DNA of 64,000 bases from Arthonia radiata (taxonomy: Eukaryota > Ascomycota > Arthoniomycetes > Arthoniales > Arthoniaceae): the NCBI GenBank assembly GCA_002989075.1, contig PSQN01000005.1, forward strand, positions 1,687,241 through 1,751,240, read 5' to 3'. This document shows positions 22,572-32,408 of this stretch, piece by piece. The notes beneath the pieces are model-generated. The model did not search any database. It was not told where the DNA came from and saw nothing but the letters and a program-made list of their open reading frames with translations. Positions within the stretch are counted from its first letter, which is position 1; the number at the start of each line of letters is the position of its first letter. The position numbers and the translations under genes are program-made.

Positions 22572-24032
22572 ATGTCCTTTCCTGGCCGTCAAATCCTACA
22601 CAAGGTTGGTGACATTGCAGCGCACCCTCAACATCATCGTCCATTCTCCTTGTCTGCTTGGAGGCACTGGCAGTATTCATATTTGGAAGCCATCAAGTAT
22701 GAGTCTCCTTACTTCGCAACAACACCAAAACCTGCCGATGTCAACATGAATAAAGGTACCCAAACGTCTGAGGTTGCTCTTCCAATAGCTTTGCACATTG
22801 AGCCAGCAAGCGTATTGACGTGGCGTGACCAACACTGGCTCGATAAAGTCACTGGAAAGGACAGGGAAGAGCTTGAGCAGCGTGTTGCAGCAGTCCCAAA
22901 ACATGAATCTGAGCTCACCAGCGAAGCCGATGTGTAAGTCATATGCCCCCGTGCAGATGTTTGAGGCTATGTGAATCTGACCGTGGCCCTCGAGGATAGC
23001 ATACGGGCGATGACAGCATTTTACAACAATGTGCTGGAGATCATTGTGCCTGTATTGCTCAAGCATTCCGATTTTCCGGGTCAGTACGGGAGTCCGTGCG
23101 TTCTTCAAATGCAAAGATGCTTCTGCCGAAGAGGCCAGCGTTGTCTGACCGGCTCACACAGGGAAAATCGAATGGTACAGCAACGTCAATCTGACGACTG
23201 GCGAGCGCAAGAACAAGACCTTTCCTGACTTCGTCTTGGTCTATGATGGGGATTGGGTGGTCGCCTTTGACTACAAAGCACCCAATGCATATTTATTCGA
23301 AAAAGAACTTGCACACGCGGTCGCAAGCCAACCGAAAGATGCCCGAAAACGACTCAAGGAAATGACGCCACGTGAAGAGGTGGACAAGGAAGATGCTGTC
23401 AGCCTTCTACAGGAGGAGAATGTACCGCAACGGGCGGAGCGTCTAGTACAACAGCTCATTAAATATGGTGGTAGGTCCTTCATCATTGGCTCATTGCTTG
23501 GCCTTGATAATTAATGACTGTCCAGAGATGGTACCGTTCGTCGCTGGATACGATTACAGAAATCTGCTGATGCTGCATGTTCCACCCCTGCCAAAAGGTA
23601 AGCAAACCAAGATCATGGTACCCTTGCACTCACTGGGTCAAACCGGCTAATGTGCGGCGAACGAGAAAAGCTCGAATTATGTGCTGACTTTCCCACTGCA
23701 GGCCAAACACAAAAGCGCAACAACATGATACTGGAAGGCTATATCAGCGAAGAGACTCATAAATCCAATGAAGGACATTTATGTGAGAACCCAGATAATC
23801 ACATTAGCGGTACGATGACATCCACCGGCAACGGCTTCCATGTAAAAGTCAGGCGCTGATGGAACTTCTAGCTTCTCTCCGATTCATCCTGAGGGCGCTG
23901 AAATGGCATCTTGAGCACAAGGGTTCAGGCGCCCCACCAAAGAAAGACTTGCCAGTACTGGGAGGTCGAAAAGATCAAGCCTCAAAGAAAGGCGAGAGTA
24001 ACGCAGCGGCGAGTGGCAAGAAGAGGGCATGA
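22572..24032 (+). CDS. Hypothetical protein with PD-(D/E)xK nuclease-like motif
   Basis: Six exons are inferred: 22572-22933, 23000-23079, 23162-23470, 23526-23597, 23702-23809 and 23872-24032, giving 363 residues. All junctions keep frame, and several introns show CTGAC/CTGAT branch sites 10-20 nt before AG. The middle of the protein reads NKTFPDFVLVYDG then WVVAFDYKAPN. PD followed ~14 residues later by DxK is the core of the PD-(D/E)xK nuclease fold, preceded by a helix (YNNVLEIIVPVLL). A C-terminal helical segment (SLRFILRALKWHLEH) and a basic low-complexity tail follow. Nuclease activity is inference from one motif. The gene looks whole. I do not recognise the family beyond saying that similar multi-exon fungal hypotheticals exist. 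Confidence 0.62.
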
Positions 24033-24527
24033 CGAACGGAAGGAACGGGAGCATTGAGATGCGTCCTGTCTTCGTACAACGACTGCACTGCAGAAGACGG
24101 ACTCTGCTACATTTTTTTCTTGCATTGACCGCTCCCAAATACTCTGCTCCTCCAAGCCATCCCATTCGCGATGTTGAACTGAATGGCTCATTGCTCTCTC
24201 GCGCGGAAGACGCCCTGATTCGTGGCGGAAGTGACGGGCATAGGTCAACCCCGTAAGCAGAACATAGAGAGCCTCTCAGACTCACTCAGACTCAAGACAG
24301 AAGAACGGTGGGTGATAGACATCGTAGCACATCGGCGCGTACGCCTTGAATAGGTTCGAGCGAACTCCCCCTCACTAAAATTCATTGCCCAAAACTTCAC
24401 TGCAGGCCATGTGTACATGACAGACTCCTTTGGACTTCTTTTCCTACATTTGTGGCCTGCAAACAGAGTTCATCCATTTTCACGCGTACAACGTGATCAA
24501 AAAAGCTATATGTCAGTTGACTATTCT
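24033..24527. other. Intergenic region
   Basis: About 0.5 kb after the nuclease-like gene. No consistent coding frame or repeat is seen. Confidence 0.4.
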
Positions 24528-24760
24528 CTCACCGGTACTAACGAACCTTTCCAGAGGCTTGGACTCATGGAAGAACACTGCACGCTTCATTATGCAACGG
24601 ACAACAATGAGACACCAGACTGAGAGTCGACTATACCGGTCTTCGAGACTCAAGGGCTCGTCGTAATATGGTTCAAGACCTATCAAGGCAATGTGTCCAA
24701 CCCGAAAAAGAAGGGAGAACTGGCATTAAACAAGTATGGGAAGTCTTTTAGACTCGGCAC
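24528..24760 (+). pseudogene. Fragment of an APH-like gene, third local copy
   Basis: The frame reads NEPFQRLGLMEEHC...ATDNNETPD, a stop, then FETQGLVVIWFKTYQ. This follows residue by residue the N-terminus of the intact APH-like protein at 26336 (NETFQRSELLDVHC, DNSEEPD, FENHGLLVKWSKIY). An in-frame stop sits where the intact copy has Arg. Similarity fades after about 24,700, and the C-terminal catalytic motifs are absent. It is therefore a decayed partial duplicate in the same orientation, 1.8 kb upstream of its relative. Confidence 0.72.
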
Positions 24761-25211
24761 AATGGGAGCTGAGATAGGCAGCCGCTTCGCTCCTGCTTAG
24801 GTAAGTATATACTTACCTGAAGTCGAAGGTAAAGTCTTTCAGCCCTTCGATACTTGCCTTCGCCCCATCATCAGCCCACATGCCCACTTTACGTGCACAA
24901 GTCAGTCTGCCTCCTTCCACGATGCTCCAATTTTTACGAGATATGATTCATCGCTCGCTCTCGTCGCAAGATCTTACTAATCGTAAGACCAGTTGCTTTC
25001 ATGAGCTCCGAGTACGCTGGGGGAGTTCCAAAGCCACCGTGGCCGGACTGGTTGCAAACATGCCGTTACAAATATTTTTAATACTGCCTACGACTTCCAG
25101 CTGAAAATCTCTACCCTTGTTCTCGGTAAAGTCGTGGAACAGCAGAAAAACGTATCCTCGCATAAAGCGTACCGAACTGTATCTTGCATTTCATGGCTCC
25201 AAAGAGAGTGA
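24761..25211. other. Intergenic region, possible upstream exon zone
   Basis: The next gene has no ATG near its N-terminus, so an upstream exon may lie here, perhaps within the open frame at 24880-25104. I cannot fix splice sites. Confidence 0.3.
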
Positions 25212-25997
25212 TGCACTCAGCACCTGGGCCAGCGAGCTTCTACAGCAAGTCTAACTCTCCCCAAAACTATTTACAAGTCAATTGACCGCTTGATAGAGCA
25301 AGGCATCGCATCAACATCTCTTACCCTAGGTCTCGTTGCCACGGTGGGCGTGATGGGCTCGTTCGCTGCTCTCCTTTGGTGGTGGACCTCAGCGCAGCTT
25401 CGCAAGGACCTCGCCACAATCGCACTGGGCCCAGATCAACCTCCAGGCACAGTGCCGCAAAGCATCATTGTTTACCTTCGAAAAGATGCGCACTTGGTTG
25501 CGTATGTGAACGGGTGTCTCCTCCGTCATCAATATGCAGAAGCGATTGGCATCGTACGCTTCGCTCAAGATCACGACGCTATACTCCAATCGCGTGCGGA
25601 GGAGTATCGAGAGAAACTAGCGAGCTGTCTTGATGCTCATCCGCAGGTACTAAACAGATACGTGCACGGGTGCATCGCACATCATGAACACAGGCAGGCA
25701 TTCATTGTTATTGAGTTCGCGAATCAGAGGGGTTTTCTTGAGCATGATCAAGCGGCGGCTTACCAACGAGCGATTCAGCAGAGTCAAGAAACATTCCATC
25801 AGATGGCACAGCACGGCGGGGGATGGCTGTGGCAGAGATCGCGCGCTGTGGAAGGGCGAGCTCGGCAGGAGGCTAGCGCGCCGCAAAATGCCGTACAAGG
25901 TCGGAGTTGGATTGAGCTATGTGCCAGACCTCGAAGCGGACGTGTTACCCGATCTGGGCAGGCACGCACGCAAACGCTCGAAGAAGCCCGAGATTGA
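25212..25997 (+). CDS. Hypothetical TM protein with internal tandem duplication (5' end unresolved)
   Basis: The frame is open from 25212 and reads KTIYKSIDRLIEQGIAST, then a TM helix (LGLVATVGVMGSFAALLWWW) followed by TSAQLRKDL. Two ~50-residue repeats come next: YVNGCLLRHQYAEAIGIVRF...EEYREKLASC and YVHGCIAHHEHRQAFIVIEF...AAYQRAIQQS. No ATG precedes the TM, so a 5' exon is missing from this model; a CTACAG acceptor-like site lies at ~25,245. The C-terminus is ambiguous. This frame ends at 25997, while the +1 frame from ~25,850 to 26007 reads a charged tail ending KKPEIEPT. No family recognised. Confidence 0.45.
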   Translation, partial: CTQHLGQRASTASLTLPKTIYKSIDRLIEQGIASTSLTLGLVATVGVMGSFAALLWWWTSAQLRKDLATIALGPDQPPGTVPQSIIVYLRKDAHLVAYVNGCLLRHQYAEAIGIVRFAQDHDAILQSRAEEYREKLASCLDAHPQVLNRYVHGCIAHHEHRQAFIVIEFANQRGFLEHDQAAAYQRAIQQSQETFHQMAQHGGGWLWQRSRAVEGRARQEASAPQNAVQGRSWIELCARPRSGRVTRSGQARTQTLEEARD

Positions 25998-26006
25998 ACC
26001 GACTTG

Positions 26007-26115
26007 ACGAGGCACAGCAAGGCACGCCACATTCGACGCCTGCGGGTGCAGGACATAATGACAGCTGAGGCAAGTGTTTAGAACCTTGGCTATCGGCCTC
26101 TGATCCTGCGGTGGC
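26007..26115 (+). repeat. Dispersed direct repeat, copy 2
   Basis: Partner of 20708-20817 in the same orientation. It begins at the stop of the preceding hypothetical gene. Confidence 0.7.
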
Positions 26116-26335
26116 GATCATAGCCTGGAGCTTGGCCGCACCCCTAGCAATTCAAAGCGTCGGGACCCCTCTGGTGCTCTTGAATTTACTGACCAAAAGA
26201 AACAGGCGGGAAAAGTTGCCACATTCGGCAAAAGTGTACGGAGCTGGATAACTTCCGACTTGAGCTCCCTTCTCTCACTTGTGAACTTACACTTTTGCCG
26301 CAGCACATCGCCTGAACAGGTCGTATCTTACAGCC

Positions 26336-27135
26336 ATGACAGCGCCCGTCTACCCTCCAAAAAGTCCGAATGAGACGTTTCAAAGATCCGAGTTATTAGA
26401 TGTTCACTGCCCTCCTCAGTACGTGATGGACAACAGTGAAGAACCAGACCGGGAACCCACCGTGGCGATCTTCGAGAACCACGGGCTTCTTGTCAAGTGG
26501 TCCAAGATCTATCATGAGTATGGTAAGAATGTCGGGACAGTTGAGGGACAGTGCTTGCGGTTTCTTGCTCAGAACACGGACCTCCCAGTACCTGAAACAT
26601 ATAGATGGCGAACATACGAAGGCTTCGTATTTCTTTACATGGAGCTCATCAATGCCCCTTCAGTTAAGGACGTGTGGGCGGATTTGAAGGATGATGATCT
26701 TCGCGTCATTTGCCAGGATCTTTACCGAAAGCTTGAGGTGTTGCAATCACTAGATCCTCAATGGTCCCAGTCCGGTGAGTCGTCTCGTCTTGTCGCGTAC
26801 TGGTGCCACTCTCTGAGATCAATGTGACAACAGTAGAGAGCAAAGATGATCTGCGAAGTCGGGTGTATCCATTCCGTGGATTGGAGGACTGCCTGTTCTA
26901 CCGGCTTTGGAGAGATGCGATTGCGATAGACAAATCGACGGGTAAGGGCGACGACAACCCGCCCTACGTATTCACCTATCCCGACATCCACTATGGTAAC
27001 GTCTTGATCACAAAGAACGGTGACGGGAGTTGGCGCATTGTCTCCATTGTGGACTTTGAAGGCGCCGGATGGTATCCGAGATACTTTGGGCGCGCAATGG
27101 GGCTAGACGGATTAGCAGAAGGCAAATTTACCTAG
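26336..27135 (+). CDS. Aminoglycoside phosphotransferase (APH)-like kinase-fold protein
   Basis: Two exons are inferred, 26336-26774 and 26834-27135, with a 59-nt GTGAGT...ACAG intron; the product is 246 residues. The N-lobe shows VAIFENHGLLVKW with a Lys, and TVEGQCLRFL. The linker has FLYMELI. The C-lobe carries the APH catalytic loop YPDIHYGNVLI and the metal motif SIVDFEGAGWYPRYFG. This D-x-H-x-x-N plus D-F-E arrangement is the Brenner-type motif of APH/CHK kinases, which phosphorylate small molecules in the cytosol. Natural substrates of the many fungal members are unknown. The intron is supported because splicing brings DPQWSQS next to VESKDDLRSRVYPF, which matches the intronless paralogue at 30518. 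Confidence 0.82.
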
Positions 27136-27712
27136 TCTGATTGCAGCGCTTGATGCTATACGTACCAGCCAGTTAGAGGCTGGCAGAAGTCCGGGACGTA
27201 CAAAAGCCGGCCATTGGCTAGGAGGTTTCAGGCCAGCAGTGATTCAGGTACGAGGCAACAAGCGTCTAGACTCAGTGATGCCATGACTCTAGCCTGGTCT
27301 CTGCTAGAAATGCGATCAGCAATCCGGAAGAAGCGGCGTTGTGAAGCCAATGCGCGATACCCTGCATACCAATCAAACGCGAAAGCATCGTAGTCCGTTC
27401 ATCAGGGCTAGGCGAAAGCTAAGTCCTGCGGCATGGACGAGACACGGCATGCTTGCTGGGCCACAGACCGCATGTGGCACAGCATGACTGCTAATCCGCA
27501 ACTCTGATGCTGCAGGGCAAAGTTGCAGAGCCACGGATTATCTGCTGCAAAGTGTTCAATTAGCCAGCAACCTAACGTCTTCAAAAGCGCATGCTTCCTC
27601 CTTCCAGACTTGCGACAAGAGCCACTCTCGCCATCCTACTTTCATTCGCAGAACCCTCCTGAACTCTTTCAATTACTCACGGTACGACACGACATCCTTC
27701 ATCTAGCTCGGC
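27136..27712. other. Spacer within left arm of the inverted duplication
   Basis: 577 nt between the APH-like gene and the small-protein gene. No coding signal is seen. Its length is close to the 537-nt spacer between the corresponding genes of the right arm. Confidence 0.45.
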
Positions 27713-28057
27713 ATGGCTCATCTGCCGCATCCATCGAACGCCATAGAAAATGTCGAAGCCGACTTCAAACACCCCTTGAGCAAGGAGCTGCGTGAGATCG
27801 AAAAGCTGCAGCACGACGTCAAGACTGGCAAGCTCGATCCAGCAAAGGATGACGTTGAGCATAACAAACACGCACGAGAGCTGAACAGAATGGGTGGGCA
27901 TCCACCCGAAGAAGTATGTTGTCAGGCCCTGTTGCGTACGAATGCGTGGTGTCACGGATCCTTTTTCCAGGTAAGGGAACCTAAGCTAGGGTTGCTCAAT
28001 CCATTGCCGGGCGCTGATCGTAAGAAGAAAGCGGACAAGAAGATGTGGAAGCACTGA
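27713..28057 (+). CDS. Small charged hypothetical protein, copy A
   Basis: Two exons are inferred, 27713-27913 and 27971-28057, separated by a 57-nt GTATGT...TCCAG intron; the product is 95 residues. Exon 1 reads ADFKHPLSKELREIEKL...GKLDPAKD...ELNRMGG, and exon 2 ends in a Lys-rich tail. The minus-strand gene at 29617-29980 encodes a clear paralogue with an identical first-exon length (67 codons) and intron position, which supports both models. The intron is a multiple of three without stops, so unspliced message would encode 114 residues. No domain recognised. Confidence 0.68.
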   Translation: MAHLPHPSNAIENVEADFKHPLSKELREIEKLQHDVKTGKLDPAKDDVEHNKHARELNRMGGHPPEEVCCQALLRTNAWCHGSFFQVREPKLGLLNPLPGADRKKKADKKMWKH

Positions 28058-29616
28058 CCTTGTGGAATAATGCTAGCATGCATATCAAGAAAATGATTAG
28101 CCTTTTATTGACAAGGATTGGCGCTGAGATAGGAGGTAGCCGAGGCGCTTTCGAGTCAAAAGAGCGCGGCAACATTGCTCTTTGAGCTTCTATAGTCGAG
28201 CATCGATCGGAGTCTTATACCATGGACCACCACTAAGTTCTAAAACCTTGCTGAGTCCGTTGACCAAACACGCCAAACTGCAAGCATCTTATGTGTTGCG
28301 CGAACGAGCATGAACACGGCAGGTGTGCCCGTCGATAGAGCGAGCACGTATGCGTCTTCCAACTCTATTGCTCTGAACACGCTTTATTATATGGTTACGC
28401 ACTACTGCGTGTCGCACAGATTGCTCTTGAATAGCTTTTGTCGCATCTCTTGCTTTTCTTATCGACCGGCAGCTGGCTGGGTACGTCATCTCTTGCTCGC
28501 AACATGTTGCCCGCGAACCGGTAAAGGGACTGCCGCTTAAGCTGCGATGTACTGCCGAAGAACGGGGGATATCAGGCTGGATCGCCTGGCTGGTATGCTC
28601 AAGCACGCGGTTTTATGGGTGAATGTGACTGCTCCTGGGGAGTGATAAACGTGTCAACCTCGCTTGGGAAAGAACAACAAGCTCTAAGGCGTCTCTCCAC
28701 GAAGGTGTATTAGGAGTACTAGATGTCTTGAGAAGTCGATCAGTCTTATATTGTGAAAGACGTAGAATGAGAATTATTGAGCTAGTCCAGAAGCGTCTTA
28801 GGTCAATACTAGCGCCTATTGAGCCAAGTAAGGGTCGCACAATACCTCAAAAAGTGTTCATAACAACACTTCACTAGTAACGACCCGATATCCATGAAGA
28901 TATCTAAGTCTCTGAGCGAGATTGTCACTCATCATATAATTTTGGTCCGCGCACTGGGACGTGACGCATCGATTGAGCTCCAAATACCTCGATCTGGCCC
29001 CTCCACCCACCGCTCGATGTCTCTCGCATGAAAGGTTAGGTAAGCTCTCATCTTGCACTTCTCTAGTAGGGATTTCTACCGTGCGTCCCTGTATGATTTT
29101 CCGCGGCGGTCGTTCCGTGGGAGTTGCAACATAGTCTGCGCCGGACTTTGGCGATGGATGAAACTAAGTCTAGCAGTGTGATGAACATCGCAGCGAGCTC
29201 ACATCGCCTCGTGTTACAAAAGCGCAATATCACGCGCAACATTTCTTCAAGCCTATGAAAAGAGCTCAGAGTCATACGCGCAAGCGAATTCAACAGTCGG
29301 TTTAGGCTGTTCTGCGTACTGTCCGGTTTCAATGCTTGCAAACAGTGGGCACCCAGCCCAGGAAAGAATAATCATGGCTGATTTAAGATCTTGAGGATTT
29401 AGCCAAAGATGTAAGATAATTGATGGGGTAGACCTGCTTTCAAAGATCTGCACGGAGACGGCCTCGGAAGACACTGGGCAAGAACGCAAAAGTACAATAA
29501 GGCGCTGAGCATGCAGTATACAACGTCTTCTCCTGCACTATGGCGATAGGCAGAAACTACTGGTTCATTGATGCAGCAAATCGAGAGCCTGATTGAACAA
29601 CGCTCTACCTCTTTGT
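28058..29616. other. Centre of the inverted duplication, no gene seen
   Basis: About 1.56 kb between the two facing small-protein genes. Short frames exist on both strands, but none has a domain, a paralogue or splice logic. No transposon ends or simple repeats are recognised. Confidence 0.45.
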
Positions 29617-29980
29617 CTACTTCTTCTCCTCCTCAACCTTGGTGTGGTTACCTCCCTTACCTTTTCCCACAAGTGGGATACTCGGAAGCCAGCCTTTCTT
29701 CTCTGGCTCAGCACCCTGAACACGAACTCGGTCAGCACCGCGATGCACAAGCAATTCTGATGTGCTGGGGAAAACATACCCCTTCACCACCGGCTCCTCC
29801 CATCTTATTTAGCGCTTGCACGTCTCTATCGTTCATGACCTTTTGCCCATCTTTGGCGGGATCTAATTCTCCAGATATCACCTTTCCCCGCACTTTCGCG
29901 ATCTGTCTGTTCTCTGCACTGATCGGATGCTCAAGATCGGCTTTAAGGTTGTGAATAGGGGCTGTGAGATGCGAGGTCAT
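29617..29980 (-). CDS. Small charged hypothetical protein, copy B
   Basis: Two exons are inferred, 29780-29980 and 29617-29715, with a 64-nt GTATGT...TTCAG intron; the product is 99 residues. It aligns with copy A (27713): ADLEHPISAENRQIAKV, SGELDPAKD, ALNKMGG. Exon 2 encodes GWLPSIPLVGKGKGG and a Glu/Lys tail. Both copies have first exons of exactly 67 codons ending just after the Gly/Glu-rich MGG..EG segment. Function unknown. The conserved LDPAKD and N+MGG blocks could be useful search seeds. Confidence 0.7.
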
Positions 29981-30517
29981 GTTCGCGGCTGTTTGCGTTA
30001 GATCTTTGTAAGATAAGTTAGAGATTCGGAAGAGTGCTATCGAGGAGACTGTGAATAGAAAAGATGCGTCTGGCTAATGAGCCGTGAAAGACATAAGGCC
30101 AGGGACTTATATAACAAGAAGGCATCCAACGAACACTTTGCATGTAAGCTCTCCGTACCTTGAATTCATATGCCAGCTAACGTGTCTCAGACATGGCCAA
30201 TTATCGTCTACTTGGCAAATTCGCTTAATGTGAGGACTCTTAGTGCTTATATTGCTGTTTCAATACTAAGCGCATAAACCAGCCTGCGGATCCCCGCTGA
30301 AAACACGCCGCAAGCGGCCACGAAACGTATCCATCGGTTGCCTTGCGAAGCATCTGCATTATTGTGAAACAGCCAGATGGTTTCTTGAGAAGCACAATCT
30401 GTTCTCTACGTTTTCCGTCCTCGTCTCTGTCATACGGCCCGTGGCAGCTGCAGCCGGGAGAAAATCCTGCGCGTGGACACGTTTCGCGAAATTTGTGTTC
30501 TCCGCTACAGAAGCGGA
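29981..30517. other. Spacer within right arm of the inverted duplication
   Basis: 537 nt with no coding signal. It contains the divergent upstream side of copy B and the 3' flank of the APH-like gene. Confidence 0.4.
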
Positions 30518-31339
30518 CTACGGAAATTTGCCTGATTTCAATGCATCGAGACCCGCCAAACGAGTGAATGGTCTAGGAAACCATCCCGCGTTGTCCCAAT
30601 CGCCGATGCAGCTAATTCGCCACCTGCCCTCTTGCTTTCGCACAAATACGTTGGTTCTGTTTATATCAGGGTGCCTTATGACGTAAGGCGGAGAATCATC
30701 ATGACCACGGGATTTGTCGGCTTCTACCGCTTCTCGCATTTGTTCAAGTCGACCAGTGAGACCATTGAACGGATACACGCGACTCCGCAAGTCTTCTGGG
30801 TTCGTGGCTGGGCGCGGTTCGTCAGCGAAATCAAGCAAGTCACTGAAATTCAACTCACTTGTTTGCTTCTGCTGCGGATCGAGATCCTGCAACGCGACCA
30901 GCTGGTTCTCCAGCTCTACGCAAAGTAGTTCCTGCTCAGATTGGCTCAAAGAAGACCATTTGTCCCATAGTGTAGGATCTTCGATATACGACATGTATAG
31001 GAATAGGCGGCCGTCATACTCTCGCCATCCAATCACCTTGGGCACAGTGACAAGCTTCTGGTTAGTGCCAATGAATCGGGTCATCTGCCCTTCGGCTATT
31101 GTCATGCTCTTGCCGTACTTGCATACAAATCCATGTTTCTTGAACTTGGCAACGGTCGCGAAATACTCATCCTCTTCCTCGCTGTTGGCCAAGACCCATT
31201 TTGGTGGATGGTCATCATCCATGAGACTACGTCTCTCGAAGGTCTCGTTGCGCCCAGTTGGAGGGTATTCCATCTTGTGTCGTGTAGGTAAGTGGATTCT
31301 AGGTGGGCAAGTAATCGTCTTGGACTTGCGAGGGGCCAT
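30518..31339 (-). CDS. Aminoglycoside phosphotransferase (APH)-like kinase-fold protein, paralogue
   Basis: A single-exon protein of 273 residues. It aligns along its length with the spliced product of 26336-27135 (NETFERRSLMDDDHPP, VAKFKKHGFVCKYGKS, GRLFLYMSYI, DLRSRVYPFNGLTGRL). The catalytic loop is RHPDINRTNVFV and the metal motif CIGDWDNAGWFPRPF. The loop His of the left copy is Asn here (D-I-N), while the base Asp and the metal-binding Asp are kept. The N-terminus has ~25 extra basic residues (MAPRKSKTITCPP), which may be a leader or localisation signal. The gene lacks the intron of its paralogue. Confidence 0.82.
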   Translation of the reverse strand: MAPRKSKTITCPPRIHLPTRHKMEYPPTGRNETFERRSLMDDDHPPKWVLANSEEEDEYFATVAKFKKHGFVCKYGKSMTIAEGQMTRFIGTNQKLVTVPKVIGWREYDGRLFLYMSYIEDPTLWDKWSSLSQSEQELLCVELENQLVALQDLDPQQKQTSELNFSDLLDFADEPRPATNPEDLRSRVYPFNGLTGRLEQMREAVEADKSRGHDDSPPYVIRHPDINRTNVFVRKQEGRWRISCIGDWDNAGWFPRPFTRLAGLDALKSGKFP

Positions 31340-31755
31340 TTTGGGTGCGGGTTACGTGTAAAGTAGTTAGGCAATGAGCTGTTGGGGCGGCTTGTATAGT
31401 ATAGTCAAGTAACAGGATTGTCTTCGTGATACATGCATGACGATACACGGCTGATATTTGAAACGCCATGGTGTTCTTCTTCCAAACTTAAAAACATGAT
31501 GTCAGCTTCCGAGCTTCAAGTTTGAGATCATTAGCGCTTACCGCTTTGCGAGCTATGAGCGAGTTTCCAAAGCTGGAGAAACAGCGTGTCTCAGGCCTTT
31601 CAAGGATGAAGCTGGCGAATGCATCCGTTCGCAGTTATACAGCAGAATTGGGGTTTGAAGAACAGCTGAAGGCTGTGCTAAGTTGTCTGCGCCGGTCTAA
31701 TACGCTCTATTTCAGCTCTTTTCTGTCCAATTCAAGGGTGCGGTCAGGCTCCTGG
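31340..31755. other. Intergenic region
   Basis: About 0.4 kb between two minus-strand genes; it presumably holds the promoter of the APH-like gene. Nothing else is seen. Confidence 0.4.
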
Positions 31756-32408
31756 CTAAGCAGATTGGATGGCGTCAGGCTCCAGATTCTCCTTTTTCTG
31801 GAACTTCTTCATATTCTCCGCGGATTCCTTCGCACCAATCTTTTCCATAAGCTCGATCAACTTCTGATAGCTCACTCTGGTCTCGTTCAGCGCACCAATC
31901 GCATCCTTCAAGTCCTTCCCCGCCTGCTCACTGGGCGCTGTGCCGGTTGACGCAACACCTTCCTTGCTAAACAACGCCTTACCGCGCTGACTGTTGTAGA
32001 GCACCGTTCCGGCACCGCCTACGACTAGGCCGAGGGCCGTGGCGGTGGTGATTGCCCAGCCGAATTCAGTGAAGCCTTTCTGTACTGGGGATGTTTGCAG
32101 CTTCGCTACCTAAAGATTCAAGTGTCAGCACAAGAATCTCCGGATAGCATTGTCATCAGAGTCCCTAGGGGTTTATGCGCCTTAATTTCATGGACGCCAG
32201 CTAATGGAATCCTGGTCGGGCCACAAGACTCTACATAATCTAAAGCTTGGACGCTGTGAACCTACCTCTGCGGTCAACGCTAATAAGAGTTAGCACACTC
32301 TCCCCGTGGAAAGGGCCCAAAATTGCGCAAACCGTCTATCTTCTCATCGAGTTTCTTCACAATGTCCAACAACTGCTCTATCGTCACATTCGTCGGTATT
32401 GGCGCCAT
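31756..32408 (-). CDS. Hypothetical coiled-coil plus TM protein with a 14-nt microexon
   Basis: Three exons are inferred: 32333-32408, 32266-32279 (14 nt) and 31756-32109, giving 147 residues. The first intron (53 nt) has a perfect GCTAAC branch site before TTATTAG, and the second has GCTGAC before CTTTAG. Splicing yields IEQLLDIVKKLDEKIDAL joined to TAEVAKLQ, a continuous heptad pattern that only forms if the microexon is included. A TM helix follows (WAITTATALGLVVGGAGTVLY), then a helical stretch (LKDAIGALNETRVSYQKL) and a charged C-terminus. It may be a small organelle or ER membrane protein. No family recognised. Confidence 0.65.

Noticed and set aside
23080-23161. Apparent frame break plus stop in the PD-(D/E)xK-like gene
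   Set aside because: An 82-nt GTCAGT...CACACAG intron with a CTGAC branch site removes both and restores a continuous frame, so the gene is treated as intact.
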